Assembly: GCA_964624475.1 (NCBI GenBank)
Contig: CAZUYC010000042.1
Span: 62,001 to 126,000, forward strand
DNA: 64,000 bases
Source: CAZUYC01 sp964624475
GTDB taxonomy: Bacteria; Myxococcota_A; UBA9160; SMWR01
Reading direction: 5' to 3'
Shown here: piece after piece, positions 49,125 through 58,052 of the stretch
Numbering within the stretch: the stretch's first letter is position 1
Layout of the letters: each line of letters starts with the position of its first letter
The notes under the pieces: generated by a model
What the model was told of the DNA's origin: nothing
The model's database searches: none
The model's input: the letters and a program-made list of their open reading frames with translations, nothing else
Position numbers and translations under genes: made by a program

Positions 49125-51164
49125 CTAGTCCGCGTCCGGCGCGGCGGCCTCCACGAAGACCGGGCTCGACCACGCGGCGCCGTCGTCCTCCTGGACGACG
49201 CGCACGTAGACGTACTCGCCGGCGCGCAGGCCCTCGACCGGGCGCTCGAGCGCCACCTCGAGGCGGCCCTCGACGTCGATGGCGTCGACCACCGCGCCGC
49301 TGCGCACGAGCTCGATGCGCGCGATCGGCCCGGTTCCGACGGCGTGCACGAAGAGCATCGCGTCCAGAGCGCCGCCCTCCGGCAGCGGGGCGACGCTTCC
49401 CATCGGGTGCGGGCCGAGCGCCGCCCGCAGCAGGATGCGCGGGCCGTTCGTGGCGTAGACGCGCCGCGCGCGGAGCGCGGCGAGCACGCCCTCGCGCGTG
49501 CGCTCGTCGGCGAGGATCGCCGCGACCCCGCCGCCGCTCGGCGACTCGAGGTGCGCGAGGCCGGGGTGGCCGTCGTGGCTGTCGCCGCTCCCGACGAAGC
49601 CGAGCCGGTAGCCGCGGGCCAGGGCGTCGCGCACCCAGTGGCCCTCCACCGCGTCGTAGATCGGCAGGACGGTGTCGGGCGACTCGCTGCTCCCGTGTAC
49701 AGAGACGATCTCCGTGACCGGCTCGAAGCGCGGGTCGGGCGGGATCGACCAGTCGACCGCGATCGGACCTCCGGCCGAGTGGTGGGCGAAGGTGAGCGCG
49801 GCGCGGCCCTCGAGCGCCCGCCAGAGCTGCTGCGGCGACTCGGTGCGAGGGTCGAAGCTCGAGTAGAGGGCGGGCTCGCCCTCGAAGTAGAGCACGTGGC
49901 GGTGACCGTAGATCCAGCTCGTCCACTCGTAGCCGCCGAGCGTCACGAAGCGACCGGGCTCGTGGAAGGCCTCGGTCGCGGTCTGGATCGCGCGCCAGGC
50001 CTGCGGGCTCGCGTCGAGCGGGACCATGCCCCAGTGGTCGTGATCGGTGAGCGCCACGACGTCGAGCGCCGCCACGTCGCGCGCGTAGCGGAGGTACTCC
50101 GCGGGGGTTCCGGTCCCGTCGGAGAGCGCGGAGTGGCCGTGGAGATCCGCCCAGAGCACGCGCGGGCCGTCGCGCGTCACGAGGATCGGGTTGCTGCGCG
50201 CGGCGAGCCCGTCCGGGCCGCTCGCCTCGACCCACGCGAGGCCGGGCTCGCGGGCGACGGCGTCGACGCGCACGACACCGGCGTCCTCCGGCGCGATCCG
50301 CGCGCTCCCCGGCACCTCGAGCGCCGCGGGCGAGCTGCTCGCGAGGGCGATCTCCCCGGCGAATACGACGCCCGCGCTCCCCTGCGCGTCGAGGACCGCG
50401 AGCGAGACCGGGACGGCTTCGCCCGGGCGCACCACGCCGGCGACGTGCACGACGAGGCGCGCGGGCGGGCCCGGGACTACGTCGACCCCGGGCGGGTACT
50501 CGAGGAGCTTGCGCACGCCGTCGCCGTCGCCGTCCACGGCGATCCAGAAGCGCGAGCCGCGCTCGGCGAAGCGGTCGGTGGTGGCGCCCTCCGGCCCCGC
50601 CCCGTAGTCGATCGTCAGGCGCTCGCCGGCCGCGAGCGGGCGGCCGCGGTTCGTGATGCCGAGGAGCTGATCGCCGAGGGTCGTGGGCTCGAGTAGGGCC
50701 CCCGGCGCGTCGCTGCTCACCACGGTGTAGCCCCGCGCGTCCGGCGCCTCGACCTGCGGCGTGCTCCAGCCCCAGAAGGGCGAGACCTGGAGCGTCACGA
50801 CACCGCCGGTCGCGATCCCGAGCGGGCCGACCTCGAACGCGATCCGGAAGCGGCCGGGGCTCGAGACCGGCGGCCGCTCCGGCTGCGCGGACTCGAGCCA
50901 CGCGCGCCCGCCGCCATCGGAAGGATGGAACTTCGCCGCCTGCGCCTCGCGCAGCATGTCGACGACCTCCCACTCCGCCGTGAGCGGGCCCGCCCGCGCC
51001 TCGCCGGGCGCCGAGGACTCGGCGGCCTCCGCGACCGGAGGAGGCGGCGCTGCGCTCTCTCCCGAGCCGCAGCCGAGGAGCCCAGCGAGCAGGCCCCATG
51101 CCGCCGGGGTGCAGATCGGGCGCAGCGCGGCCCGTGCCAGCGAGCGGAGCCGGAGGGCTGTCAT
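49125..51164 (-). CDS. PHP-domain (CehA/McbA or DUF3604-like) metallohydrolase lipoprotein
   Basis: This 679-residue protein has an export signal and lipobox (AAWGLLAGLLGCGSG). An N-terminal beta-rich region (about 60-330) is followed by a PHP-type metal-dependent phosphoesterase: VLWADLHGHSALSDG, VVALTDHDHWGMVPLD, LTFAHHSAGGPIAVDW and FVGSGDSHDGHPGLAHLE supply the histidine/aspartate metal ligands. A C-terminal beta domain follows (IARIELVRSGAVVDAIDVEG). It is probably exported and acts on an unknown ester. The DUF3604-like resemblance is by motif order only. Confidence 0.85.
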   Translation of the reverse strand: MTALRLRSLARAALRPICTPAAWGLLAGLLGCGSGESAAPPPPVAEAAESSAPGEARAGPLTAEWEVVDMLREAQAAKFHPSDGGGRAWLESAQPERPPVSSPGRFRIAFEVGPLGIATGGVVTLQVSPFWGWSTPQVEAPDARGYTVVSSDAPGALLEPTTLGDQLLGITNRGRPLAAGERLTIDYGAGPEGATTDRFAERGSRFWIAVDGDGDGVRKLLEYPPGVDVVPGPPARLVVHVAGVVRPGEAVPVSLAVLDAQGSAGVVFAGEIALASSSPAALEVPGSARIAPEDAGVVRVDAVAREPGLAWVEASGPDGLAARSNPILVTRDGPRVLWADLHGHSALSDGTGTPAEYLRYARDVAALDVVALTDHDHWGMVPLDASPQAWRAIQTATEAFHEPGRFVTLGGYEWTSWIYGHRHVLYFEGEPALYSSFDPRTESPQQLWRALEGRAALTFAHHSAGGPIAVDWSIPPDPRFEPVTEIVSVHGSSESPDTVLPIYDAVEGHWVRDALARGYRLGFVGSGDSHDGHPGLAHLESPSGGGVAAILADERTREGVLAALRARRVYATNGPRILLRAALGPHPMGSVAPLPEGGALDAMLFVHAVGTGPIARIELVRSGAVVDAIDVEGRLEVALERPVEGLRAGEYVYVRVVQEDDGAAWSSPVFVEAAAPDAD

Positions 51165-51324
51165 CGGTCCCGGCGAGGATAGCCACCCTCGCCGCCGGGA
51201 GATCTCGACCTTCAGCCGGCGGGGCGCCCGTCCGCTAGGACGAAGTGGCGGATCGGGAGCCGGGCCGGCGGCCCGATCGCGCGCACGAGGCGCCGATCTG
51301 CGCTCGTCTCTCGGAGGGGCCCGC

Positions 51325-52470
51325 ATGGTCGAGGAATGGGGTGGCCTCGCTGCCGCAGCGGCGGCGCTCTGCCTTCTCGCGGGCCTCTTCGCATGGACTC
51401 GGAGCGGGAGCGCGCGGGACGAGAGACGCCCGTCGTCGCCGGCCCGACCGCGGGAGGGCGCCGAGGCCGCGGAGTGGGGCGCGGCCTGGCAGCGCGCGCG
51501 CGGAGGGGCGCGGGGCAGCGCCTCGGCCGAGGCCCTGCTGCGCGTCGTCCGCGACGAGCTCCAGCGCGGGCACAACGAGGCGGCGGTGGCGCACTGGCTC
51601 GCGCTCGCGGCGGCCGGGCTCGATACCCACGCCGATCCGGCGTTGGCGATCCGCATGGCGGCGCTGCTGCGCGACGGAGGCCGGAGCGAGGAGGCGGCGG
51701 GGGCACTGCGCGCCGCGCTCCGCCGCTCGGGTGGGCCGACGGGCCTCGCCGTCGCCACCCGCGTGGCGCGGGCGGCGGCCGACTTCGACCCCGGCCTGGC
51801 CGTGGACGCGGCCTGGCGGGCGCTCGCCTCCCCCGAGATCGACCTCCTCGACCGGCAGGACCTGGAACGACTGCTCGCGCGGCTCCAGCTCGGCGAGCGC
51901 ATCGAGCCGAGCGAGGACGCGCGAGCGCCCGAGGTCGCGCAGGGCGAGGACGCGGAGCGTCCCGAGCCGGCCCGTCCGGCCGAGCCTCCGGCCCGCCCCG
52001 AGCCGATCGACCTCGGTCACCAGCCGCGCCGGCTCGAGGTGGCCCTGGCGATTCCCGTTGCCCTCGAGCCCGAGGGGCTCCGCGTCGCGCTCGAGGGCGG
52101 AGAGGGGCGCGTGGTGGCCTGGCGCGAGATCGACGCGATCGCCGTCGGCGCCGTGGATGGGTTCGGAGCGAAGCCCGTGCTCGTGATCGACCTCGTGGCG
52201 GGCTGGCCCCGCCCGCCGGACGAGCCGCTACGCATCGTCCGCCTGCGCGGCGACCGTTACGATCCGCGCAAGCTCGCTCCGGGCCCGAGCTCGCCCGTCG
52301 ACGCGTTCCGCGAGCTCGTCGACCGGCTGCTCGGTGAGACCGGCGCCGCGCCGCTTCCGGATCTGCGGGCCGCGCGCGGGCGCCCCTTCGCGGGCTTCCG
52401 CGACCTCACCGCCTTCGAGGAGGACGTCCTCGCCTCCGAGGAGGGCGGGTCCGCCGGGCAGGGCTCGTGA
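51325..52470 (+). CDS. Membrane-anchored hypothetical protein with TPR-like helices
   Basis: This 381-residue protein has one N-terminal membrane helix (GLAAAAAALCLLAGLFAW), a helical-repeat region (ALLRVVRDELQRGHNEAAVA, AIRMAALLRDGGRSEEAAGA), a low-complexity Glu/Pro/Ala stretch near 195-225, and a C-terminal domain (RRLEVALAIPVALEPEGLRV, PVLVIDLVAGWPRPPDEPLR) that I do not recognise. GGAGGGGC precedes ATG 51325. Its TGA overlaps the GTG of a 42-residue PEP-CTERM-like open frame. It lies divergent to the metallohydrolase. Confidence 0.75.
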   Translation: MVEEWGGLAAAAAALCLLAGLFAWTRSGSARDERRPSSPARPREGAEAAEWGAAWQRARGGARGSASAEALLRVVRDELQRGHNEAAVAHWLALAAAGLDTHADPALAIRMAALLRDGGRSEEAAGALRAALRRSGGPTGLAVATRVARAAADFDPGLAVDAAWRALASPEIDLLDRQDLERLLARLQLGERIEPSEDARAPEVAQGEDAERPEPARPAEPPARPEPIDLGHQPRRLEVALAIPVALEPEGLRVALEGGEGRVVAWREIDAIAVGAVDGFGAKPVLVIDLVAGWPRPPDEPLRIVRLRGDRYDPRKLAPGPSSPVDAFRELVDRLLGETGAAPLPDLRAARGRPFAGFRDLTAFEEDVLASEEGGSAGQGS

Positions 52471-52595
52471 CGGGAGCGCTGCGACTCGGAGACCGGGGCG
52501 CGCACGTCCCCGCGCACGTCCCGGAGCCGGGCACCGCGGCGCTCTTCGGGCTCGGGCTCGCCGGCCTCGCCGTGGCGGGCCGCGGCCGGTCGTAG
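52467..52595 (+). CDS. 42-residue open frame consisting mostly of a PEP-CTERM sorting signal
   Basis: GTG 52467 overlaps the TGA of the preceding gene (GTGA). After about 17 residues it encodes VPEPGTAALFGLGLAGLAVA then GRGRS, the three-part PEP-CTERM signal: VPEP motif, membrane helix, basic tail. PEP-CTERM tails are cut by exosortases. There is no mature domain upstream in this frame, so it is a relic, a mini-protein or a tail separated by a frameshift from the gene before it. Confidence 0.6.
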   Translation: MTGALRLGDRGAHVPAHVPEPGTAALFGLGLAGLAVAGRGRS

Positions 52596-52640
52596 CCTCG
52601 AGCGCTCGCGGGCGCGCGGATCCCCTATCTTGCGGCCACC

Positions 52641-53495
52641 ATGGCCTACCAGACCCTGCTCACGGACCTCGACCGCGGCATCCTGACCGTGCGCCTGAAC
52701 CGCCCCGGCCGCCTGAACGCGCTCTCGCCCGAGATGCTCGGTGAGATCCTGGAGCTCCTCGACGAAGTCGATCGAAACGACGCGATCCGCGTCGTCGTCT
52801 GGACCGGCGAGGGTCGCGCCTTCTGCGCCGGGGCCGACCTCGGCGGCGGCGCCGGCACCTTCGATCGCAGCCGCGAGGAGCCGGCCGCGGCGCATCGCGA
52901 CGGCGGCGGCCTCGCGGCGCTCCGCCTCTACGAGTGCCGCAAGCCGATCGTCGCCGCGATCAACGGTCCCGCCGTCGGCGTCGGCGTCACGATGACGCTG
53001 CCGATGGACGTGCGCATCGCGAGCGACCGGGCGCGCTTCGGCTTCGTCTTCGCGCGCCGGGGCATCGTGCCCGAGGCGTGCAGCAGCTGGTTCCTGCCCC
53101 GGGTGGTGGGGATCAGCCAGGCCATGGAGTGGGTGGCGACGGGCCGCGTCTTCCCCGCCGAGGAGGCGCTCGCGGGCCGCCTCGTCTCCCGCGTCGTGCC
53201 CCACGACGAGCTCCTCCCGACGGCGCGCGCGCTCGCCGCGGAGATCGCCCTGAACACGAGCGCCGTCTCGGTGGCGCTCTCGCGCCAGCTCCTCTGGAAG
53301 ATGCTCGGCGCCGACCATCCGATGGAGGCGCACCGCCTCGACTCGCAGGCGATCTACGCCATGGGCCAGTCGCCCGATGGCTACGAGGGCGTGCAGAGCT
53401 TTCTCGAGAAGCGCCCCGCGCGCTTCACGATGAAGGTCTCGACCGACCTCCCGCCCTTCTTCCCATGGTGGCAGGAGCGCCGCTTCGAGGGCTGA
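52641..53495 (+). CDS. Enoyl-CoA hydratase/isomerase family protein
   Basis: This 284-residue crotonase-fold protein has VRLNRPGRLNALSPEM, VVVWTGEGRAFCAGADLGGG (oxyanion-hole region), AAINGPAVGVGVTMTLPMDV and RRGIVPEACSSWFLPRVVG with the glutamate typical of hydratases. It should act in acyl-CoA breakdown, like the acyl-CoA dehydrogenase at 16.3 kb, but it is not in the same operon. The 3' end overlaps the convergent transporter gene by 71 bases. Confidence 0.93.
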   Translation: MAYQTLLTDLDRGILTVRLNRPGRLNALSPEMLGEILELLDEVDRNDAIRVVVWTGEGRAFCAGADLGGGAGTFDRSREEPAAAHRDGGGLAALRLYECRKPIVAAINGPAVGVGVTMTLPMDVRIASDRARFGFVFARRGIVPEACSSWFLPRVVGISQAMEWVATGRVFPAEEALAGRLVSRVVPHDELLPTARALAAEIALNTSAVSVALSRQLLWKMLGADHPMEAHRLDSQAIYAMGQSPDGYEGVQSFLEKRPARFTMKVSTDLPPFFPWWQERRFEG

Positions 53496-54360
53496 GCTCG
53501 CCGGCGCCTCCGGAGCGCGAGGCGAGCGCGATGCCGAGGAGCACGGCGGCGCCGCCGGCGGCCTGCGGCGGGGAGAGCGACTCGCCGAGGATCCACCAGC
53601 CGAGCAGCGCGGTGCCGACGGGCTGGGCGAGGAGCGCGACGGACGCGACGGTGGTGGGGAGATAGCGGAGCGCCCAGACGATCGCGAAGACGCCGCCGAG
53701 CTGCGAGACGGCGGCCGCGCCGGCGATCGCGGCCCACGAACGGACCGGGAAGCCGCGCAAGGGCTCGCCGGCGGCGAGCGCACAGAGGCCGAGCACGACG
53801 GTCGCGGCGAGGTTCGAGAGCAGGAGCGCCGGCGCGGCGGCGCCGCGGGTGCGCGCGGCCTTCATGAGGAGCAGGTAGCCCGTGTAGAAGAGCGCCGCGG
53901 TGAGCGCGAGGAGCGCCCCCTCGGTCTGCGCGATGTCGTCGCGGGAGATGCCGAGGAGCAGCGCCGCGCCGGCGAGCGCGAGGCCGGCGCCGGCGACGAA
54001 GCGCGGCGAGAGCCGCTCGCCGAGCACCAGGCGCGCGTAGAGGCCCACGTAGATCGGCGTCGTGTTGACGAGCAGCGTCGCCGTCGCGACCGAGGTGCGC
54101 ACGATCGACGTGTGCCACATCGCGAGGTCCGTCCCGAAGCAGAAGCCGGAGGCCAACGCGAAGAGCGCCGCGCGCGGCTCGAGGCCGGCTCGCGGGCTTC
54201 GCGTCGCGACGAGCGCCCACGCCGCCATCGCCGCGCTCGCGAAGAGCATGCGGTAGAAGCCGGTCACCACCGGCGGCGCGGGCAGCGCCAGGCGCACGAA
54301 GATCGCCGCGAACGAGATCCCGACGATCCCGGCGAGGAAGGCGAGTGCGACGCGAGCCAC
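53425..54360 (-). CDS. EamA/DMT-superfamily transporter
   Basis: This 311-residue, ten-helix drug/metabolite transporter consists of two EamA repeats: LAFLAGIVGISFAAIFVRLA, MWHTSIVRTSVATATLLVNT, GLYARLVLGERLSPRFVAGA, then FAIVWALRYLPTTVASVALL and QPVGTALLGWWILGESLSPP. GTG 54360 is the start. The C-terminal 25 or so residues are hydrophilic and antisense to the enoyl-CoA hydratase end. The substrate is unknown. Confidence 0.9.
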   Translation of the reverse strand: MARVALAFLAGIVGISFAAIFVRLALPAPPVVTGFYRMLFASAAMAAWALVATRSPRAGLEPRAALFALASGFCFGTDLAMWHTSIVRTSVATATLLVNTTPIYVGLYARLVLGERLSPRFVAGAGLALAGAALLLGISRDDIAQTEGALLALTAALFYTGYLLLMKAARTRGAAAPALLLSNLAATVVLGLCALAAGEPLRGFPVRSWAAIAGAAAVSQLGGVFAIVWALRYLPTTVASVALLAQPVGTALLGWWILGESLSPPQAAGGAAVLLGIALASRSGGAGELSPRSGAPATMGRRAGGRSRPSS

Positions 54361-54394
54361 GGACCCCCCCCGGCCGGCGGCCGCACGCCTCCGG

Positions 54395-56713
54395 CTACAG
54401 CCGTCCTGCCGGCGTAGCCTCGAGGCTCGCGGCGGCGCGCGCAAGCGCCGCGGCGAAGGGCGCGACCCCGGAGTCGGGCCACGAGGTTTCGACTCCGAGG
54501 AGGTCGGCCAGCACGCGCGGCACGCCGCGCAGGTCGGGCTCACCCGGCGCGCGGCCCGGCGGGATGCCGGCGCCGACCGCGACGAAGAGGGCCTGCGGCG
54601 AGTGCTCCATGGCCGTGCGGATCCCGTGGTCGGACATCACCACCAGCACGTCGTCGGCGTCGAGCGCCGCGTCGACCTCGCCGAGGCGCGCGTCGATGTA
54701 GCGGTAGACCTCGAAGAGCAGGCGCGCGCCGTCGTCCTGGCCCCCGCGCACCGCCTCGGCGAAGTGGGCGTGGGTCAGGATGTCGAGCGGCTCGACGCGC
54801 AGGAGCAGGAGGTCGAACTCGCCCGCCCGGGCGAGGTCGCGCGCGGCGTCGAGCTCGGCGGCGATGGTGCGCAGGTGGATCGCGTCGCGCTCCGCGCGCA
54901 CGGAAGCCAGCAGCGGCCAGCGCTCGCGTTCGGACGGGTCGAGGTCGCGCGCGGCGGCGCCGAGGGCGACGCGGCTGCGCCGCCCGTCCGGGCCCGTCAC
55001 CCGACCGTGTCGCCCGGCGCGGATCCCGCCGTGGGCGAAGAGCAGGTTCGCGGCCGAGCGCGGCCCCGCTCCGACCACGGAGAAGAGGTCGCTCGCCTCG
55101 GGTAGGAGCCAGGCGAGCGGCTCGAGCGGGTTCTCGCCCACGGAGGCGAGGCCGGCGAGCTCGGTCCCGGCCTGGTGCAGCAGGCCGACGAAGGAGCGCC
55201 CGCCCCGGCGCAGCGGGAAGACGAGCGAGTCCATCGCGGCGGCGGTGAGCGGGGGTTGGCTGTGCAGGACCGCGCGGTGGCCCGCCGCGAGCAGGGCCTC
55301 GAGCACGGGGAGCTCGCCGCGTGCGAGGAGGTAGCTCGCGATCCGCCAGTCGGCGCAGTCGAGGACGAGCGCGGCGACGCGCCGGCGCCCGTCCGCGGGG
55401 CGGCGCCGGAGGGCGTGCGCGGGGCGCTCGCGCGGCGGCTGCGGCGCGATCGCGACGATCCGCTCTTCGCCGGGCGTGAGGTCGCTTGTGCCCGAGGCGA
55501 GCGTGCGGCCGGCCGCGTCGCGGAGCAGCCAGCGCAGCGGCGCCTCGTCCAGCGCGCGCTCGATGACCAGCGCGCCGGCCTCGCCGAGCCGGTGCACGGC
55601 GTACGGGGCGTCCATGGGCTCGCCCGGCGCGGGGGAGACGAGGAGCTCGGAGCCCGGCGGAGCCGTCGGCGCCGCGAGGCGCAGACGGCCGCGCGAGGCG
55701 GCGCCGCCCTGCGCGACGGCCGAGGCCGCCGAGGAGGCGCGTGCGAGCTCCTCGCGCGTGAGCCCGGCCAGCGCGTGGCGCGGGCGTTCGCGGTCGTACA
55801 CGCCGAGGGCCTCGGCGTGCGCGCCGGAGGCGACGAGCGTCAGCACGAGCCGGATCGCGACCTGCTCGTGCAGGCTCTCGTCGCGCGCGGTGTCGGCGGC
55901 GGAGAGCGCACGGCGCAGCATGGAGACGACCGGCTCGACGGGGCTCTCGAGCCCGGCGAGGCTCAGCGTGAGCGCGAAGCGCGCGAAGAGCTCCGCCGGA
56001 TCGCCTCCCGCGCGCTGCCAGGCCGCGTAGGTCGCCTGGACGCCGCGGAGATCCCCGGCGTGAGCTTCGGCCATGCCGCGCGTCTCGAACCAGCGGTCGG
56101 CCGCGGGGCCGGCCTCCGGCGGCGCGGAGTCGCCCAGCGCCGCCAGCGCCCGCGTCGCCTCGCCGCGCTGGAGGTGGCGGTGCGCGAGGCTCACGCGCAT
56201 GCGGGCTGCCGCCGGGCCCGCAGGCGGGATGCGCGCCGCGAGCTCGGCGAGCACCGCCTCCTCGTCCTCCAGCATGGAGCGCGTCACGAGCTCGAGGTAG
56301 AAGAGGTCGGACTCGCCGGGGTGGCGCCGCGCCGCGCGCGCGGCGAGCTCTGCGGCCTCGCGCGCCCGCCCGGCCTCGCGCCAGGTCTGGATCAGGTGCA
56401 CCGCGAGCTCGGGCCCGGGCGCCCAGTCGCCGGATTCCGGGTCCGCGAGGAGCCGCTCGAGCAGCGCCACGCACTCGGCGCCCGAGCCCGAGGCGAGCAG
56501 CGCTCGGCAGCGGCACTCGGCGGCGGCGAGCCCCGTCGCGCCGGGCCCGATCGGCCCCGAGGTGCGCGCGAGGACGTCGCCCCAGGCCTCGCGCTCGGCC
56601 GCTTCGCAGGCCTCGAGCACGGCCACCTGCTCGCCGACCCGCCGCACCGAGACCACGCCGGCCGCGAGCGCCACGAGCACGAGCGCGGCCAGGATCGCGA
56701 GCTGGCGCCTCAC
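54395..56713 (-). CDS. Alkaline-phosphatase-fold phosphodiesterase-like protein with TPR-like N-terminal region
   Basis: This 772-residue protein has a single N-terminal membrane anchor (LAILAALVLVALAAGVVSV), helical repeats at about 30-290 (AVHLIQTWREAGRAREAAEL, SLAHRHLQRGEATRALAAL), a short beta domain, and a C-terminal alkaline-phosphatase-superfamily domain (VAALVLDCADWRIASYLLAR, QPPLTAAAMDSLVFPL, VLVVMSDHGIRTAME). It resembles type I phosphodiesterase/nucleotide pyrophosphatase proteins. GTG 56713 overlaps the TGA of the upstream lipoprotein gene (GTGA), so they are coupled. Another alkaline-phosphatase-fold/TPR combination occurs at 40 kb. Confidence 0.82.
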   Translation of the reverse strand: MRRQLAILAALVLVALAAGVVSVRRVGEQVAVLEACEAAEREAWGDVLARTSGPIGPGATGLAAAECRCRALLASGSGAECVALLERLLADPESGDWAPGPELAVHLIQTWREAGRAREAAELAARAARRHPGESDLFYLELVTRSMLEDEEAVLAELAARIPPAGPAAARMRVSLAHRHLQRGEATRALAALGDSAPPEAGPAADRWFETRGMAEAHAGDLRGVQATYAAWQRAGGDPAELFARFALTLSLAGLESPVEPVVSMLRRALSAADTARDESLHEQVAIRLVLTLVASGAHAEALGVYDRERPRHALAGLTREELARASSAASAVAQGGAASRGRLRLAAPTAPPGSELLVSPAPGEPMDAPYAVHRLGEAGALVIERALDEAPLRWLLRDAAGRTLASGTSDLTPGEERIVAIAPQPPRERPAHALRRRPADGRRRVAALVLDCADWRIASYLLARGELPVLEALLAAGHRAVLHSQPPLTAAAMDSLVFPLRRGGRSFVGLLHQAGTELAGLASVGENPLEPLAWLLPEASDLFSVVGAGPRSAANLLFAHGGIRAGRHGRVTGPDGRRSRVALGAAARDLDPSERERWPLLASVRAERDAIHLRTIAAELDAARDLARAGEFDLLLLRVEPLDILTHAHFAEAVRGGQDDGARLLFEVYRYIDARLGEVDAALDADDVLVVMSDHGIRTAMEHSPQALFVAVGAGIPPGRAPGEPDLRGVPRVLADLLGVETSWPDSGVAPFAAALARAAASLEATPAGRL

Positions 56714-57852
56714 GGGTCGGCCGGCGCCGCGAGCGCGAGGCGCAGCCCGACCGAGGCGCCCGCGTGGAGCGGCTCGGCCACGAGCCGCCGCCAGGGGAAG
56801 ACCGGAGCGCCCACCGGCAGCTCGGGCGCCGCGATGCGCGCGTCCGCCGCGGGGAGCCGCGCGAGCTCGGCCACGAGACCGCCCGAGGCGGGCAGGGCGG
56901 CGGCCGAGCCGTCGAGGGCCTTGCGCAGGCTCGCCGCGCTCCAGCCCACGACGAGGGCGCGCTCCGTCGCCACGTAGCAGGGCGCGAGGCCCGGGAGCAG
57001 GCGGAGCTCGGGGAGGCAGGCGCCGGCCGCATCGCCGAGCGCGAAGGGGGTGCGCTGCACGGGCCAGGCGGCCTCGATCTCGTCGAGGAAGCGCGCGGCT
57101 GCGGCTTCCGCCACCCCACGGTGTCGGATCCCGAGGGCCAGGGCCGCGCGCGGAACGCGTTCGTCCGCGGCCGGCAGGTAGAGGGCGAGCTCCCAGCTCC
57201 CGTCGAGGACCGCCGCGCCGAAGAGCTGGCTCCGGAGCGCGAAGAGCTGGTCGCCCTGGCTGCCGCGCTCGAGGAGCGCCGGGAGGTCGATCCCGCCCTC
57301 GGGCCGCAGGCGCGCGTGTACCAGCGCCTCGGCTCCACCGAGGACCGCCGGGCCCGGAGGCGTATCGCCGGGGCGGAGCAGGGCGCGCGGTCCGCGGAAG
57401 GCCTCGCCCGGCAGCTCGATCCGGAGCTCGAGATCGCCGGCCGCGGAGAGGTCCGCGCTCCCGGTCGCACGCCCGTCGCCGAGCGGCCACGCGAAGGCGA
57501 GGTCGCGCTCGCCGCGGTCGCGGTGCAGCGCGGAGAGCGGGCCGGCCGCGTCGGCGCAGCGCAGCGCCGCGCGCAGTGCCGCGAGGCTCGCCGGCTCGGC
57601 GCGCGCTTCGACGAGCTCGCAGTCGGGGAGGGCCTCGGCCCAGGCCAGCGCCTCGCGCGCGATCGGGGTTCCCTCGAGGCGGGCCAGCTTCGTGGCGAAG
57701 GCGCGGAGAGCGGCGGCGCGGCCCGCGAGCAGCGCCCCGGGCGGCCAGGCGTCTGCGCGCTCCCGGCCGCACGCAAGGACCACGAGCGCCAGCGCCAGGA
57801 GCGCTGCACGCCGCGCCGCCCGCGCCGCCGCCGTTCGCCCGAAGGGAGCCAT
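56710..57852 (-). CDS. Hypothetical lipoprotein (380 aa)
   Basis: ATG 57852 gives an export signal with lipobox (LLALALVVLACGRERA). The mature part is Ala/Leu/Arg-rich and contains beta-strand-like stretches (RATGSADLSAAGDLELRIEL, DGSWELALYLPAADERVP) and VATERALVVGWSAASLRKAL, a pattern like DUF3352-type proteins, though I cannot assign it. It overlaps the phosphodiesterase-like gene by four bases and is probably its functional partner. It diverges from the exopolysaccharide operon with about 150 bases between. Confidence 0.7.
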   Translation of the reverse strand: MAPFGRTAAARAARRAALLALALVVLACGRERADAWPPGALLAGRAAALRAFATKLARLEGTPIAREALAWAEALPDCELVEARAEPASLAALRAALRCADAAGPLSALHRDRGERDLAFAWPLGDGRATGSADLSAAGDLELRIELPGEAFRGPRALLRPGDTPPGPAVLGGAEALVHARLRPEGGIDLPALLERGSQGDQLFALRSQLFGAAVLDGSWELALYLPAADERVPRAALALGIRHRGVAEAAAARFLDEIEAAWPVQRTPFALGDAAGACLPELRLLPGLAPCYVATERALVVGWSAASLRKALDGSAAALPASGGLVAELARLPAADARIAAPELPVGAPVFPWRRLVAEPLHAGASVGLRLALAAPADP

Positions 57853-57963
57853 CGCCGATCCGCGGTATCGATGCAACGGATGCGGGTCTTTACCGGACGC
57901 GCCGGCGCTTTCGGCCCGCCCCTGCCGCAGCGTGCCGCGCGGCCGCAGGCCTCTGGGCGATCC

Positions 57964-58052
57964 CTCAACCGCGGCTTCCGAGGCGCCGATACGGCAGGCA
58001 GATGGCCGGCGCGCAGCTCATAGCCGAGGCGGGCGGAAACGCTCCCGAATCC
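57964..58052 (+). promoter_or_regulatory. Conserved leader element, copy A (wecG-like gene)
   Basis: CTCAACC (57964), GCGCCGAT (57983), GGCGCGCAGC (58008), GGAAAC (58035) and CGAATCC (58046) occur in the same order and nearly the same spacing as in copy B at 61822-61908 before the flippase gene. The element overlaps the annotated start of the glycosyltransferase. It could be a structured RNA leader or a conserved leader peptide region. Confidence 0.6.

Noticed and set aside
57964..58052. Cyclic di-GMP (GEMM) riboswitch as explanation for the conserved leader
   Set aside because: Short blocks such as CCGAT..GGC loosely recall GEMM, but the conserved GCAAA-type elements and the intervening hairpin are missing.
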